Shown here: piece after piece, positions 1 to 8,650 of the stretch
Layout of the letters: the number at the start of each line of letters is the position of its first letter
How positions within the stretch are numbered: the first letter of the stretch is position 1
Assembly: GCF_008373765.1 (NCBI RefSeq)
Contig: NZ_VUJW01000001.1
Span: forward strand, 806,189 to 870,188
Direction of reading: 5' to 3'
Length of the DNA stretch: 64,000 bases
Source: Nocardioides antri
GTDB lineage: Bacteria > Actinomycetota > Actinomycetes > Propionibacteriales > Nocardioidaceae
Made by a program: the position numbers and the translations under genes
The notes under the pieces: model-generated
Told to the model about the DNA's origin: nothing
Databases searched by the model: none
Seen by the model: the letters and a program-made list of their open reading frames with translations, nothing else

Positions 1-298
1 GACCGACCGGGTGATCCCGGTGGGTGACCTCGAGGTCGCGGTGCTCGACCGGACCCGGGTCCAGCCGCGCAAGTTCGCGCGGATCAGGCCGTCGCGCATC
101 GAGACGCTCCTGGGCGAACGCGGTCCGAGCGAGCACGCCGCCCCGGAGGCCGGTCCCGACAGCCCGTCGTCGGTTGCTCCGAGGCACGCGGCGCCGACGA
201 CCGACGACCCGGCCGACCCGACGGACCAGGTCAGCGGCAACGTGCCCCCGCTGGAGGACCCGGACTCGGGCGAGCCGCCGATCGCGCCGCCGCTCTAG
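1..298 (+). CDS. prcA: Proteasome alpha subunit, C-terminal fragment
   Basis: The window opens inside this gene. The reading frame running from base 2 gives 98 residues ending at TAG 296-298. The first third (VIPVGDLEVAVLDR, then RIRPSRIETLLGE) resembles the end of the actinobacterial 20S proteasome alpha subunit; the rest is the disordered, acidic, Pro-rich tail typical of PrcA. The alpha ring gates substrate entry and docks the Mpa/ARC ATPase that delivers pupylated proteins. The identification is supported by pafA about 1.5 kb downstream. The catalytic beta subunit and pup should lie just left of the window. Confidence 0.8.
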   Translation, partial: TDRVIPVGDLEVAVLDRTRVQPRKFARIRPSRIETLLGERGPSEHAAPEAGPDSPSSVAPRHAAPTTDDPADPTDQVSGNVPPLEDPDSGEPPIAPPL

Positions 299-1726
299 TC
301 AGAGCTTCCGCAAGCCGCACACCGCGGGCCCCTCGAGCACCGACCCGTCGGGGGCGAACCGGGACCCGTGGAGCGGGCAGTCCCACGACCGCTCGGCATC
401 GTTCCAGCGCACAGCGCCGCCGAGGTGGGTGCAGAGGCCGCGGACGGGCGGGTCGGCCTGCTCGGCGTCCCGCCACTTCCGGCGTACGACGTCCTTGGCC
501 AGCTCGACGCCGACCTCGCCGTTGAAGAGGGCAGCCCGGCCCGCGCCGATCGCCTCACGGGGCGTCCAGGTGCTGAACGCCCGGTGCCACGGGGGCCGCT
601 CGCCGGCCCCGCCCTCCTCGAGCAGCGTCTTCGAGAGCAGCAGGGCAGCGGCGGGCGCTGCCGCGAGGCCCCACTTGTCGAAGCCGGTCGCCACCCAGAT
701 CGAGTGGTCGCGGGGCAGCATCGGGCCGACGTACGGGAGCCCCGTGACCGAGGCGTGGTCCTGCGCCGACCAGGTGTGGGTGACCTCGCCGCCGAAGGTT
801 GACCGAGCCCAGGTGAGCAGCTCCTCGAGGTGCTCCGCCTCCGACTGGGCCCTCCCCGTGACGTGACCGCTGCCGCCCACGAGCAGCAGCTCGTCGCCAC
901 CGTTGACGGGCAGCGACCGGAGCGACCGGGTCGGCTGTTCGGCGGAGAGGTACATGCCGCGCGGGACCCAGGGGGAGCGCAGCGCGGCGGCGTAGGACCG
1001 CTGAGGCTTCAACCGGGCGAAGAAGCCGTGCCGGCGCAGCACCGGCTGGCCGGTGGCGAGCACCAGGTGCCGCGCGGTCACGTTGGCGTCGTCCGTCGTC
1101 ACCGTCACGCCGTCGGCCGTGCGTCGGGCGTCGGTGAGCCGGGAGTGCTCGAAGAGCTCGCCGCCCTCGGCGAGGAGCTGCGCCACCAGCGCGTCCACCA
1201 GGTCGAGCGGGTGCAGCTGCATCTGGTCGGCGAGGCGGACCGCTCCGCGGATGGGGAACGGCAGCTCGGTGGCTTCCTCCCACGTCACGTCGAGGCCGAC
1301 CAGGCTCGCCGCCGACAGCTCCGCCCGCGCCCGCAGCTCGCCGGGCCGGGTGGTGCCGTAGGTGTAGGCGGGCCGGTCCTGGTGGGGGACGTCGTGGGCG
1401 TCGCAGAACCGCCGCAGCCACGCCTGGCCCTCCTGGTTGGCGGTGACGTAGTCACGCACGATCGACGGCCGGTTGGTCCGCAGTGCCTGGGAGAGCCGGG
1501 TCCCCTGCAGGACGCTCACCTTGGCGGTGGTGTGGCCGGTGGTGCCGTCGGCGACCTGCCTGGCCTCGAGCACGGCGACCCGGAGACCGGCTCGCGCCAG
1601 CAGCAGCCCGGTCAGCAGCCCGGTGACGCCGGCGCCCGCCACGACGACGTCGTACGTCGCTGTGCCGGTGAGCTTCGGATGGGTCGCACGCGGTCGGTCC
1701 AGCCAGATCGGAGTCATGCCAGTCAT
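299..1726 (-). CDS. FAD-dependent oxidoreductase with C-terminal Rieske domain
   Basis: A predicted cytoplasmic flavoenzyme of 475 residues. A dinucleotide-binding GAGVTG motif lies at about residues 31-36, followed by a DAO/glycine-oxidase-like fold. The last 45 residues form a Rieske [2Fe-2S] site: Cys432-x-His434 and Cys450-x2-His453. This DAO-plus-Rieske layout is common in soil actinobacteria; its substrate is unknown. I chose ATG 1726; ATG 1717 is also possible, and the upstream extension overlaps pafA. Its stop abuts the prcA stop, and its 5' end is divergent from pafA. It therefore sits antisense inside what is otherwise the proteasome-pafA block and is probably not part of pupylation. 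Confidence 0.8.
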   Translation of the reverse strand: MTGMTPIWLDRPRATHPKLTGTATYDVVVAGAGVTGLLTGLLLARAGLRVAVLEARQVADGTTGHTTAKVSVLQGTRLSQALRTNRPSIVRDYVTANQEGQAWLRRFCDAHDVPHQDRPAYTYGTTRPGELRARAELSAASLVGLDVTWEEATELPFPIRGAVRLADQMQLHPLDLVDALVAQLLAEGGELFEHSRLTDARRTADGVTVTTDDANVTARHLVLATGQPVLRRHGFFARLKPQRSYAAALRSPWVPRGMYLSAEQPTRSLRSLPVNGGDELLLVGGSGHVTGRAQSEAEHLEELLTWARSTFGGEVTHTWSAQDHASVTGLPYVGPMLPRDHSIWVATGFDKWGLAAAPAAALLLSKTLLEEGGAGERPPWHRAFSTWTPREAIGAGRAALFNGEVGVELAKDVVRRKWRDAEQADPPVRGLCTHLGGAVRWNDAERSWDCPLHGSRFAPDGSVLEGPAVCGLRKL

Positions 1727-1763
1727 ATCGGCGGAGGTACCCCCTGCTGCTCCGCGCACCCCG

Positions 1764-1769
1764 TACTGT
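1764..1769 (+). promoter_or_regulatory. -10 box of pafA (leaderless)
   Basis: TACTGT ends 6 bases before the pafA ATG, so transcription would begin at or next to the start codon. No Shine-Dalgarno sequence precedes the ATG. Confidence 0.6.
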
Positions 1770-1775
1770 TGCGGC

Positions 1776-3137
1776 ATGGACCGCCGGATCTTCGGGATCG
1801 AGAACGAGTACGGCGTCACGTGCACGTTCAAGGGACAGCGGCGGCTCAGCCCCGACGAGGTGGCCCGCTACCTCTTCCGCAAGGTCGTGTCCTGGGGCCG
1901 TTCGAGCAACGTCTTCCTGCGCAACGGCGCCCGTCTCTACCTCGACGTGGGCAGCCACCCGGAGTACGCCACGCCCGAGTGCGACGACGTCGTCGAGCTC
2001 GTGACCCACGACAAGGCGGGGGAGCGGGTGCTCGAGGGTCTCCTCCTCGACGCCGAGCAGCGGCTCCACGACGAGGGCATCGCCGGCGAGATCTACCTCT
2101 TCAAGAACAACACCGACTCGGCCGGCAACTCCTACGGCTGCCACGAGAACTACCTGGTCAGCCGGGCGGGCGAGTTCAGCCGGCTCGCCGACGTGCTCAT
2201 CCCGTTCCTGGTCACCCGGCAGATCATCGTGGGCGCCGGCAAGGTCACCCAGACGCCGCGAGGCACGTCGTACTCCGTCAGCCAGCGGGCCGAGCACATC
2301 TGGGAGGGCGTCTCCAGCGCGACCACCCGCAGCCGACCGATCATCAACACCCGCGACGAGCCCCACGCGGACGCGGAGAAGTACCGCCGCCTCCACGTGA
2401 TCGTCGGCGACAGCAACATGAGCGAGACCACCACGATGCTCAAGGTGGCCTCCTGCGACCTGGTGCTGCGGATGATCGAGGAGGGTGTGGTGATGCGCGA
2501 CCTCACGATGGAGAACCCGATCCGCGCGATCCGCGAGATCTCCCACGACGTCACCGGCCGGCGCAAGGTGCGCCTGGCCAACGGGCGCGAGGCGAGCGCG
2601 CTGGAGATCCAGGGGGAGTACCTCCAGAAGGCCCGCGACTTCGTGGACCGCCGAGGGATCGCCACGCCGGTGATCGAGCGCACGCTCGACCTCTGGGAGC
2701 GCGGTCTCAAGGCGATCGAGTCCGACGACCTCGGCCTCGTCGACCGCGAGATCGACTGGGTGATCAAGTGGAAGCTGATCGACCGCTACCGGGCGAAGCA
2801 CGGGCTGCCGCTGAGCCACCCCCGGGTCGCCCAGCTCGACCTCGCCTACCACGACATCCACCGCAACCGCGGCCTCTACTACCTGCTCGAGAAGCGCGGA
2901 GCCGTCGCGCGGGTCACTACCGACCTGCGGATCTTCGAGGCCAAGTCGGTGCCGCCGCAGAACACCCGCGCCCGCCTCCGCGGCGAGTTCATCCGCAAGG
3001 CGCAGGAGCGCCGTCGCGACTTCACGGTGGACTGGGTCCACCTCAAGCTGAACGACCAGGCCCAGCGCACGGTCCTGTGCAAGGACCCGTTCCGGGCCTA
3101 CGACGAGCGGGTGCAGCGCCTGATCGACGGCATGTAG
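1776..3137 (+). CDS. pafA: Pup--protein ligase
   Basis: Joins the C-terminal glutamate of the ubiquitin-like protein Pup to lysines of target proteins using ATP, marking them for the proteasome. The 453-residue product matches the usual PafA length (about 452). It carries the FGIENEYG motif at residues 6-13 (Mg-ATP binding, glutamine-synthetase-like fold) and [13 protein letters not shown], in which Asp57 matches the catalytic aspartate of the family. The start is fixed by the N-terminus [13 protein letters not shown]. Next comes an FKBP lipoprotein and then pafB and pafC, the order known in Mycobacterium and Streptomyces. The related deamidase Dop is not in the window. Confidence 0.97.
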   Translation: MDRRIFGIENEYGVTCTFKGQRRLSPDEVARYLFRKVVSWGRSSNVFLRNGARLYLDVGSHPEYATPECDDVVELVTHDKAGERVLEGLLLDAEQRLHDEGIAGEIYLFKNNTDSAGNSYGCHENYLVSRAGEFSRLADVLIPFLVTRQIIVGAGKVTQTPRGTSYSVSQRAEHIWEGVSSATTRSRPIINTRDEPHADAEKYRRLHVIVGDSNMSETTTMLKVASCDLVLRMIEEGVVMRDLTMENPIRAIREISHDVTGRRKVRLANGREASALEIQGEYLQKARDFVDRRGIATPVIERTLDLWERGLKAIESDDLGLVDREIDWVIKWKLIDRYRAKHGLPLSHPRVAQLDLAYHDIHRNRGLYYLLEKRGAVARVTTDLRIFEAKSVPPQNTRARLRGEFIRKAQERRRDFTVDWVHLKLNDQAQRTVLCKDPFRAYDERVQRLIDGM

Positions 3138-3171
3138 CTCAGCCGGCAGCGCGGCGGGACCATCCAACTTG

Positions 3172-3177
3172 TAGGGT
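3172..3177 (+). promoter_or_regulatory. -10 box of the FKBP gene (leaderless)
   Basis: TAGGGT with a 6-base gap (TTCGGC) to the GTG start at 3184. Confidence 0.6.
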
Positions 3178-3183
3178 TTCGGC

Positions 3184-4194
3184 GTGCTGAGCCGACTGAC
3201 CCGCCCCGTAGCAGCCGCCACCGCAACGCTGTTCGCCCTTGCCGTGCTGTCGGCCTGCGGTGACGACTCCCCCGAGGAGGAGACCGCCGAGGGGTTCGAC
3301 GCCGTCGAGGTCTCCGGTCCGGTCGGCGAGCTGCCGGAGTTCGAGTGGAAGGCGATGCTCGCGTCGGGGGAGACCCAGACCGAGGTCCTCGAGGAGGGTG
3401 ACGGCGCCGAGATCGTCGAGGGCGACCAGGTGCTGGCCAACCTCGCCGTGTCCACCGACTTCGACGAGCAGATCGCGCTCGAGACCTACGGCGAGGACCG
3501 CACCGCCGCGCTGATCACCGTGGGCGAGGAGGCCGCGCCCCAGGCCGCGTTCGACCTGCTCACGGCCCTGGTCGCCGAGCAGGTCGAGCCGGGCATGACC
3601 CTCGGCACCCGCCTCGCCCTCACCGTGGACGTCAAGGAGGAGTGGGGCGACACCGGCCTGTTCCTGGGCGAGCTGGGGATCGGCAACGAGGACGGCATCG
3701 TCGTCGTCGCGGACCTCGAGGCGACCACCCTGGACGGCCCGCAGGGTGCGAAGAAGGCCGCACCCGCCTGGGCACCGCGGGTCGTCTCCACCGACGGCGT
3801 GCCGACGGGGCTGAGCTCCGCCGGCATCCCCAAGCCGGACGTGAAGGGCAAGGAGATCCGGTCGGCCGTGGTGATCCAGGGCACCGGCCCGAAGGTCGAG
3901 AAGGGTGACCTCGCGATCGTCGACTACCTCGGCCAGACCTGGGGCGGCGAGCAGCCCTTCGACGAGAGCTACTCGAAGAAGAAGCAGCCGCTCAAGGTCA
4001 ACGTGGGCGGAGCCGAGGGCCCCGGCATCCCCGTCATCGAGGGCTGGTCCGACGGTCTCGTCGGCGTCCCGGTGGGGAGCCGCATCCTGATCGAGATCCC
4101 GCCGGCCAAGGGCTACGGCAAGCAGGGCCAGGGCAAGGACATCAAGGGTGACGACATCCTCTACTTCGTGGTCGACGTCCTCGCTGCCGCCTAG
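3184..4194 (+). CDS. FKBP-type peptidyl-prolyl cis-trans isomerase lipoprotein
   Basis: A 336-residue predicted lipoprotein. The N-terminus has a charged start, a hydrophobic segment and the lipobox LSAC at about residues 19-22. The mature part holds two related halves. The C-terminal half (about 220-336) is a recognisable FKBP domain (VVIQGTGPKVEKGD, VIEGWSDGLVGVPVGSR, IPPAKGYG). The N-terminal half looks like a degenerate FKBP repeat. It would catalyse prolyl isomerisation of exported proteins at the outer face of the membrane. It lies between pafA and pafB in many actinobacteria, but no role in pupylation is established. A GTG start was chosen because it opens the signal peptide and follows a -10 box. 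Confidence 0.9.
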   Translation: MLSRLTRPVAAATATLFALAVLSACGDDSPEEETAEGFDAVEVSGPVGELPEFEWKAMLASGETQTEVLEEGDGAEIVEGDQVLANLAVSTDFDEQIALETYGEDRTAALITVGEEAAPQAAFDLLTALVAEQVEPGMTLGTRLALTVDVKEEWGDTGLFLGELGIGNEDGIVVVADLEATTLDGPQGAKKAAPAWAPRVVSTDGVPTGLSSAGIPKPDVKGKEIRSAVVIQGTGPKVEKGDLAIVDYLGQTWGGEQPFDESYSKKKQPLKVNVGGAEGPGIPVIEGWSDGLVGVPVGSRILIEIPPAKGYGKQGQGKDIKGDDILYFVVDVLAAA

Positions 4195-4223
4195 CCCACC
4201 CACCCTCAGGCAGAATCGAGGCC

Positions 4224-5186
4224 ATGCCCGCGCCGAAGAGTGAGCGCCTCCTCAACCTCCTCATCATGCTGCTGGTGCAGCGGCGCCCGATCGCCAAGGA
4301 CCGCATCCGGGAGCTCCTCTACCCGGACTCCCGGCCGGACGCGTTCGAGAAGATGTTCGAGCGCGACAAGGACGAGCTGCGCAGCCTCGGCATCCCGGTC
4401 GAGGTGGCCCAGCTGGACCCGCTGTTCGACGACGAGATCGGCTACCGGATCCCGCCCGACGAGTTCGCGCTGCCGGACGTCTCGCTGACGCCGGAGGAGG
4501 CCGCGGTGGTCAGCCTGGCCTCGCGCGTCTGGCAGCAGGCGACGATGGCGCAGGCCACGACCGACGCGGTGCGCAAGCTGAACGCCGCCGGGCTCGACGT
4601 CGACCTCACCGCGCTCGACATCGCCCAGCCCCGGCAGAACGCCGACGAGCCCGCCTTCGCCACCACCTGGGAGGCGGTCTGCGACCGCACCCGGATCGTG
4701 TTCGACTACCAGCGGCCCGACGAGCCGGAGCCGCGGCGGCGCCATGTCCAGCCGTGGGGTCTCGTGCGCACCTCCGGCCGCTGGTACCTCGTCGGCTTCG
4801 ACACCGACCGGGACGCCGAGCGGGTCTTCCGCCTGGACCGGGTGTGCAGCCCCGTGCGCAAGGTCGGTCCGGCCCGGGCGTACGACGTGCCGCCCGACAC
4901 CGACCTCCGGGAGGTGATCGACCGGCTCGCCCCGATGCCCGCGGCCGAGCGCGCCGTGCTACTGGTCCGGAAGGGGGCCGGCCACAGCTTCCGGAGGCGC
5001 GCCAGCCACGTCGAGGAGGGCGTCCGGGGACCGGACGACAGCACGACCTGGGACTGCGTGGAGCTGGACCGGCCGGCGCGGGGGCTCGTCGACGAGGTGC
5101 TCTACCACGGACCGGACGTCGTGCTGGTGGAGCCGGCGGCGCTCCGCGCCGAGGTCGTCCGGCGCCTCGAGGCGGTGGCCGGATGA
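4224..5186 (+). CDS. pafB: WYL-domain transcriptional regulator PafB
   Basis: Forms a heterodimer with PafC. In mycobacteria PafBC activates the LexA/RecA-independent DNA-damage response at RecA-NDp promoters. The 320-residue product has an N-terminal winged helix (SERLLNLLIMLLVQRRPIAKDRIRELLYP) and a C-terminal WYL domain containing GRWYLVGFDTDRDAERVFRLDR, where the W-Y-L triad is visible. CAGAAT at 4211-4216 lies 7 bases before the ATG and may be the -10 box of a leaderless transcript. The stop overlaps the pafC start (ATGA), implying translational coupling and matched amounts of the two subunits. Confidence 0.95.
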   Translation: MPAPKSERLLNLLIMLLVQRRPIAKDRIRELLYPDSRPDAFEKMFERDKDELRSLGIPVEVAQLDPLFDDEIGYRIPPDEFALPDVSLTPEEAAVVSLASRVWQQATMAQATTDAVRKLNAAGLDVDLTALDIAQPRQNADEPAFATTWEAVCDRTRIVFDYQRPDEPEPRRRHVQPWGLVRTSGRWYLVGFDTDRDAERVFRLDRVCSPVRKVGPARAYDVPPDTDLREVIDRLAPMPAAERAVLLVRKGAGHSFRRRASHVEEGVRGPDDSTTWDCVELDRPARGLVDEVLYHGPDVVLVEPAALRAEVVRRLEAVAG

Positions 5187-6190
5187 CGACGACACCCACA
5201 CCTGGCGCCCGCGACCAGGTCGCGCGGCTGCTCACCCTGGTGCCGTTCCTCCACCACCGCGACGAGGTGCGCCTGGCGGACGCCGCCGAGCTGCTCGGGA
5301 CGACACCGGCGCAGGTGCTCACCGACCTCAAGGTGCTGTTCATGTGCGGCCTGCCGGGCGGCCTGCCCGACGACCTGATCGACGTGGACCTCGACGCGAT
5401 CGAGTCCGACGAGGGCGGCCCGGTCAGCGACGGCGTCATCCGGATCGAGAACGCCGACTACCTCGCCCGGCCGCTCCGGCTCAGCCCGACCGAGGCGTCC
5501 GCGGTGATGGTCGCCCTCAACAGCCTCCGGGACGTGTCGACCGCCGAGACCCAGGCGATCATCGACGGGGTGCTCGCGAAGCTCGAGGCGGCGGCCACGA
5601 GCGCCGCCGCGACCCGCCGGATCGCGGTGGACGCCCGCTCGGAGGAGGTGGCGCTGCTCGCGCTCGCCGACAGCCTGCAACGCGCTGCGGACGAGCGGAA
5701 GCAGGTGCGGCTGACCTACCACGTGCCGGCCCGCGACGAGCTCTCCGAGCGGGTGGTCGATCCGCGCGGCGTGGTGCCGCACGGACGCTTCAGCTACCTC
5801 GACGCCTGGTGCCACACGGCCGGGGCGGAGCGACTCTTCCGGCTCGACCGGATCACCGAGGCGACCGTGCTCGACAGCCCGATCGCGACCGAGCCGCGCC
5901 CACCGCGCGAGGTCACCGAGGGGCTGCTCTCGGGCGAGCTGCCGGTGGGCGGCACCGTCGCGACGCTGGTGCTGCAGCCGCAGGCCGACTGGGTGCCGCA
6001 CTACTACCCGATGCAGGAGGTTCGCCCGCAGGGCGACGGCGTGCTGGAGGTGGACCTGCCGGTCGCCGACCCGCGCTGGCTGATCCGGCTGCTGCTGAGG
6101 CTGGCGCCGTACGCCGCCGTGGTGGCTCCCGAAGAGTTCACCGAGACTTTCACGGCGACAGCACAGGAGACCCTCGCGCTGTATCGCTGA
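5183..6190 (+). CDS. pafC: WYL-domain transcriptional regulator PafC
   Basis: Partner of PafB, 335 residues, start ATG 5183 overlapping the pafB stop by 4 bases. The N-terminal helix-turn-helix (VARLLTLVPFLHHRDEVRLADAAELLG) is followed by a linker and a WYL domain (GRFSYLDAWCHTAGAERLFRLDRI), here with the triad changed towards F-S-Y-L, as is usual for PafC. The WYL domain is thought to sense a damage-derived ligand, probably single-stranded DNA. A candidate target promoter of this factor lies in the same window at 29847-29869. Confidence 0.95.
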   Translation: MTTTPTPGARDQVARLLTLVPFLHHRDEVRLADAAELLGTTPAQVLTDLKVLFMCGLPGGLPDDLIDVDLDAIESDEGGPVSDGVIRIENADYLARPLRLSPTEASAVMVALNSLRDVSTAETQAIIDGVLAKLEAAATSAAATRRIAVDARSEEVALLALADSLQRAADERKQVRLTYHVPARDELSERVVDPRGVVPHGRFSYLDAWCHTAGAERLFRLDRITEATVLDSPIATEPRPPREVTEGLLSGELPVGGTVATLVLQPQADWVPHYYPMQEVRPQGDGVLEVDLPVADPRWLIRLLLRLAPYAAVVAPEEFTETFTATAQETLALYR

Positions 6191-6198
6191 CCGCGGCG

Positions 6199-6204
6199 TA
6201 CGAT
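6199..6204 (+). promoter_or_regulatory. Candidate -10 box upstream of tatA
   Basis: TACGAT just after the pafC stop. If used, it gives a leader of about 35 bases before ATG 6245, so this one would not be leaderless. Confidence 0.4.
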
Positions 6205-6244
6205 GGGAGCACACGAGTTCCTCGAGTCGAGAGTTGGTCGCAGC

Positions 6245-6493
6245 ATGGTTCCCCTGATCGGAATGCCGGGCACCTGGGAGATGGTGATCATCCTGGCGAT
6301 CGTCATCCTGATCTTCGGTGCTGCGAAGCTGCCCGAGCTCGCCCGCGGGACCGGCCAGGCGCTGCGGATCTTCAAGGCCGAGACGAAGGGCCTGAAGGAC
6401 GACGACGAGACGCCCAAGGGCGAGCTGCCGCCGGCTGACGACCACGTCACCGAGGGCGAGATCGTCGACGAGCAGCACAAGCACAGCAGCTGA
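6245..6493 (+). CDS. tatA: Sec-independent translocase subunit TatA
   Basis: Small single-span protein that oligomerises to form the Tat export pathway for folded proteins. From ATG 6245 it has 82 residues. It shows the N-terminal transmembrane helix (MVIILAIVILIFGAAKLPELA), the conserved FG and LPELARG hinge, then an amphipathic helix (GTGQALRIFKAETKGLKDDD) and a charged tail. An upstream in-frame ATG at 6203 would add 14 residues before the helix and overlaps the -10 candidate, so I prefer the internal start. tatC follows after 13 bases. Confidence 0.93.
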   Translation: MVPLIGMPGTWEMVIILAIVILIFGAAKLPELARGTGQALRIFKAETKGLKDDDETPKGELPPADDHVTEGEIVDEQHKHSS

Positions 6494-6506
6494 GCCCGGA
6501 CCGCAC

Positions 6507-7343
6507 TTGTCGCTCACGGGAGTCGTCCAGCTCTTCGTCGGCAGACCCGTCCACCCCGTCGGCCCCGACGGGCGGATGGCGCTGTCCGACCACCTGCGCG
6601 AGCTCCGCGCCCGGATCCTGAAGGCCGCGCTCGCGATCACCGTCGCGTTCGTCGTCGCGCTTTTCTTCTTCGAGCCGCTGTTCCAACTGGTGCTCGACCC
6701 CTATCTGGAGGCACAGGAGAGGCTCCCGAACGGGCGCACCGAGGCGACGACCGCCGGCGCGGCCGGCGGCTTCCTGCTCTACCTCAAGCTGTGCGGCCTG
6801 GCCGCGCTGATCGGGTCCAGCCCGCTGTGGCTCTACCAGATCTGGGCGTTCATCCTGCCCGGCCTCCACCGCAACGAGAAGAAGTGGTCCGCGATATTCG
6901 GGGCGATCGCCGGACCGTTGTTCTTCATCGGCATCGTGCTCGGCTACGTCACCCTCCCGAAGGGGCTCGAGGTCCTCATCGGCTTCACCCCGGCCGACCT
7001 CACCAACCTGGTCGAGTTCAACGACTACCTGACGTTCTTCATCCGCACGCTGCTCGCCTTCGGCATTGCGTTCGAGATCCCGGTCTTCGTCGTAATGCTG
7101 AACCTCGCCGGCATCGTGAAGGGCAAGACGCTCGGAGCGCACCGGCCCTGGATCATCATCGGCACCTTCGTCTTCGCCGCCGTGATCACACCGTCCGGCG
7201 ATCCCTTCACGATGACGTTCATGGCGGTGCCGATGGTGGTGCTGTTCGCCATCTCGGAGGTCATCGCCCGCCTCAACGACCGCCGTCGTGACAAGCACGC
7301 TCTCAACGCCGGGCTCAGCCCCGACGAGGCATCACCGCTGTGA
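6507..7343 (+). CDS. tatC: Sec-independent translocase subunit TatC
   Basis: Multispanning Tat receptor that binds twin-arginine signal peptides. The product has the hallmark N-terminal cytoplasmic motif ALSDHLRELRARI followed by six predicted transmembrane segments, including FILPGLHRNEKKW after the second span. From TTG 6507 it has 278 residues; ATG 6576 would remove 23 residues upstream of the conserved motif. The start is therefore uncertain, although the longer form (GRPVHPVGPDGRMALSDHL) looks like other actinobacterial TatC proteins. Its stop overlaps the next gene. Confidence 0.93.
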   Translation: MSLTGVVQLFVGRPVHPVGPDGRMALSDHLRELRARILKAALAITVAFVVALFFFEPLFQLVLDPYLEAQERLPNGRTEATTAGAAGGFLLYLKLCGLAALIGSSPLWLYQIWAFILPGLHRNEKKWSAIFGAIAGPLFFIGIVLGYVTLPKGLEVLIGFTPADLTNLVEFNDYLTFFIRTLLAFGIAFEIPVFVVMLNLAGIVKGKTLGAHRPWIIIGTFVFAAVITPSGDPFTMTFMAVPMVVLFAISEVIARLNDRRRDKHALNAGLSPDEASPL

Positions 7344-7759
7344 CCGAACGGTGCAGTGCGGTCGACGCGTTCGACCTGCCGGAATGGCTCGGCGTCGACC
7401 CGGTCACCTGGTCGGCGGCGGGGCCGCTCCGCCACGGGATCGTCCCCGGCGTGCTGTGCAGCGACAGGACCGGCGTCGAGCTGCCGTGCGACCTGATGGC
7501 GGGCGACGTCGCCTACCCGGTCGCGGTCACCGACGAGGAGACCCGGGTCCAGATCCACCAGGCGTGGCGGCACGGCCAGGTCCACGTCGTACGACGGGGC
7601 GACCGGCTCACGCTCGGCGCCCCCGGCACGGACTTCACCGCCCCGCGCGTCCTCGATGTCGTCGGGCGACTCGCCAAGGCCGTGGGCGCGCCGCCGGACC
7701 ACTTCGCGGTGCGGCTCCGGGTCGCCCGCGACGGCTCGGGCTGGGACCGCGGCGGATAG
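7340..7759 (+). CDS. Conserved hypothetical protein
   Basis: A 139-residue protein whose GTG start overlaps the tatC stop (GTGA), so it is probably translated with tatC. No signal peptide or membrane segment is visible. It has mixed alpha/beta composition with the segments DLPEWLGVDPVTW, LPCDLMAGDVAYP and VHVVRRGDRLTLGAPGTDF. I do not recognise the family. Position suggests an accessory of the tat/dgk block, but there is no motif evidence for function. Codon use and GC content match the neighbours, which supports a real gene. Confidence 0.75.
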   Translation: MTERCSAVDAFDLPEWLGVDPVTWSAAGPLRHGIVPGVLCSDRTGVELPCDLMAGDVAYPVAVTDEETRVQIHQAWRHGQVHVVRRGDRLTLGAPGTDFTAPRVLDVVGRLAKAVGAPPDHFAVRLRVARDGSGWDRGG

Positions 7760-7762
7760 GTT
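7757..7762 (+). promoter_or_regulatory. -10 box of the diacylglycerol kinase gene (leaderless)
   Basis: TAGGTT with a 6-base gap to GTG 7769. Its first bases are the TAG stop codon of the preceding gene. Confidence 0.6.
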
Positions 7763-7768
7763 CTCCCT

Positions 7769-8650
7769 GTGACCCGTGAGATCCGTGAGATCGCCTTCCT
7801 CACCAACCCCACGGCGGGGAAGGGGCGTGCGGGCCGGGTGCGGGACGTGGCGCTGCCGCTGCTCCACGGCGCGGGCTGGCGGGTGCGGCTGCTCGAAGGT
7901 CGCGACGCTGCCGAGGCCGCCGATCTCGCGCGGAAGGCCGTCGTCGACGACGTCGACGCGCTGGTGGTGTGCGGAGGCGACGGGCTGGTCCATCTCGCGC
8001 TCCAGGAGGTCGCCGGGACGGACCTGCCGCTCGGCATCCTCCCGGCCGGCACCGGCAACGACGCCGCCCGGTCGGTCGGCATCCCGCTGCGGGACCCGGC
8101 TGCAGCGACCGCCCGGCTGCTCGCCTGGCGACCGCGGCGGATCGACCTTGCCCGCTCGGGCGACCGGTGGTTCGCCACCGTGCTCGCGGCGGGCTTCGAC
8201 GCCGTCGTCAACGAGCGCGCCAACCGGATGTCGTGGCCGCGGGGCCAGATGCGCTACAACCTGGCGACCGTCGCCGAGCTCCGCACGTTCGAGCCGCTCC
8301 ACTACGAGCTGGACCTGGACGGCGAGCACCAGCAGATCGAGGCGACGCTGGTCGCCGTCGGCAACGGCCCGTCGTTCGGCGGCGGCCTCCGGATCGCCGA
8401 GGGCGCGTCACTCGACGACGGCTTGCTCGAGGTGATCGTCATCGGGCCGGTCACCAAGCCCGAGCTCGTGCGCACCTACCCGAAGCTGTTCAAGGGGACC
8501 CACGTGCACCACCCACAGTTCTCGCGGCACCGGGTGCGGCGGGTCACCGTCGCCTGCCCGGGGATCGTCGGCTACGCCGACGGCGAGCGGTTCGGCGCCC
8601 TGCCGCTCACCGTCGAGTGCGTCCCCGGCGCGCTCAAGGTGCTGGCATGA
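7769..8650 (+). CDS. Diacylglycerol kinase family lipid kinase
   Basis: Predicted to phosphorylate diacylglycerol or a related lipid with ATP, recycling it into phospholipid synthesis. The 293-residue protein has the DAGK catalytic-domain signatures: NPTAGKGR (residues 13-20), VVCGGDGLVH with GGDG at 69-72, and LPAGTGNDAARS at 91-102. A C-terminal beta-rich domain includes GNGPSFGGGLRIAEGASLDDGLLEV. No transmembrane segment is seen, as usual for DgkB/YegS-like enzymes. GTG 7769 was chosen for its -10 box. The stop overlaps the helY start by 4 bases. Confidence 0.92.
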   Translation: MTREIREIAFLTNPTAGKGRAGRVRDVALPLLHGAGWRVRLLEGRDAAEAADLARKAVVDDVDALVVCGGDGLVHLALQEVAGTDLPLGILPAGTGNDAARSVGIPLRDPAAATARLLAWRPRRIDLARSGDRWFATVLAAGFDAVVNERANRMSWPRGQMRYNLATVAELRTFEPLHYELDLDGEHQQIEATLVAVGNGPSFGGGLRIAEGASLDDGLLEVIVIGPVTKPELVRTYPKLFKGTHVHHPQFSRHRVRRVTVACPGIVGYADGERFGALPLTVECVPGALKVLA

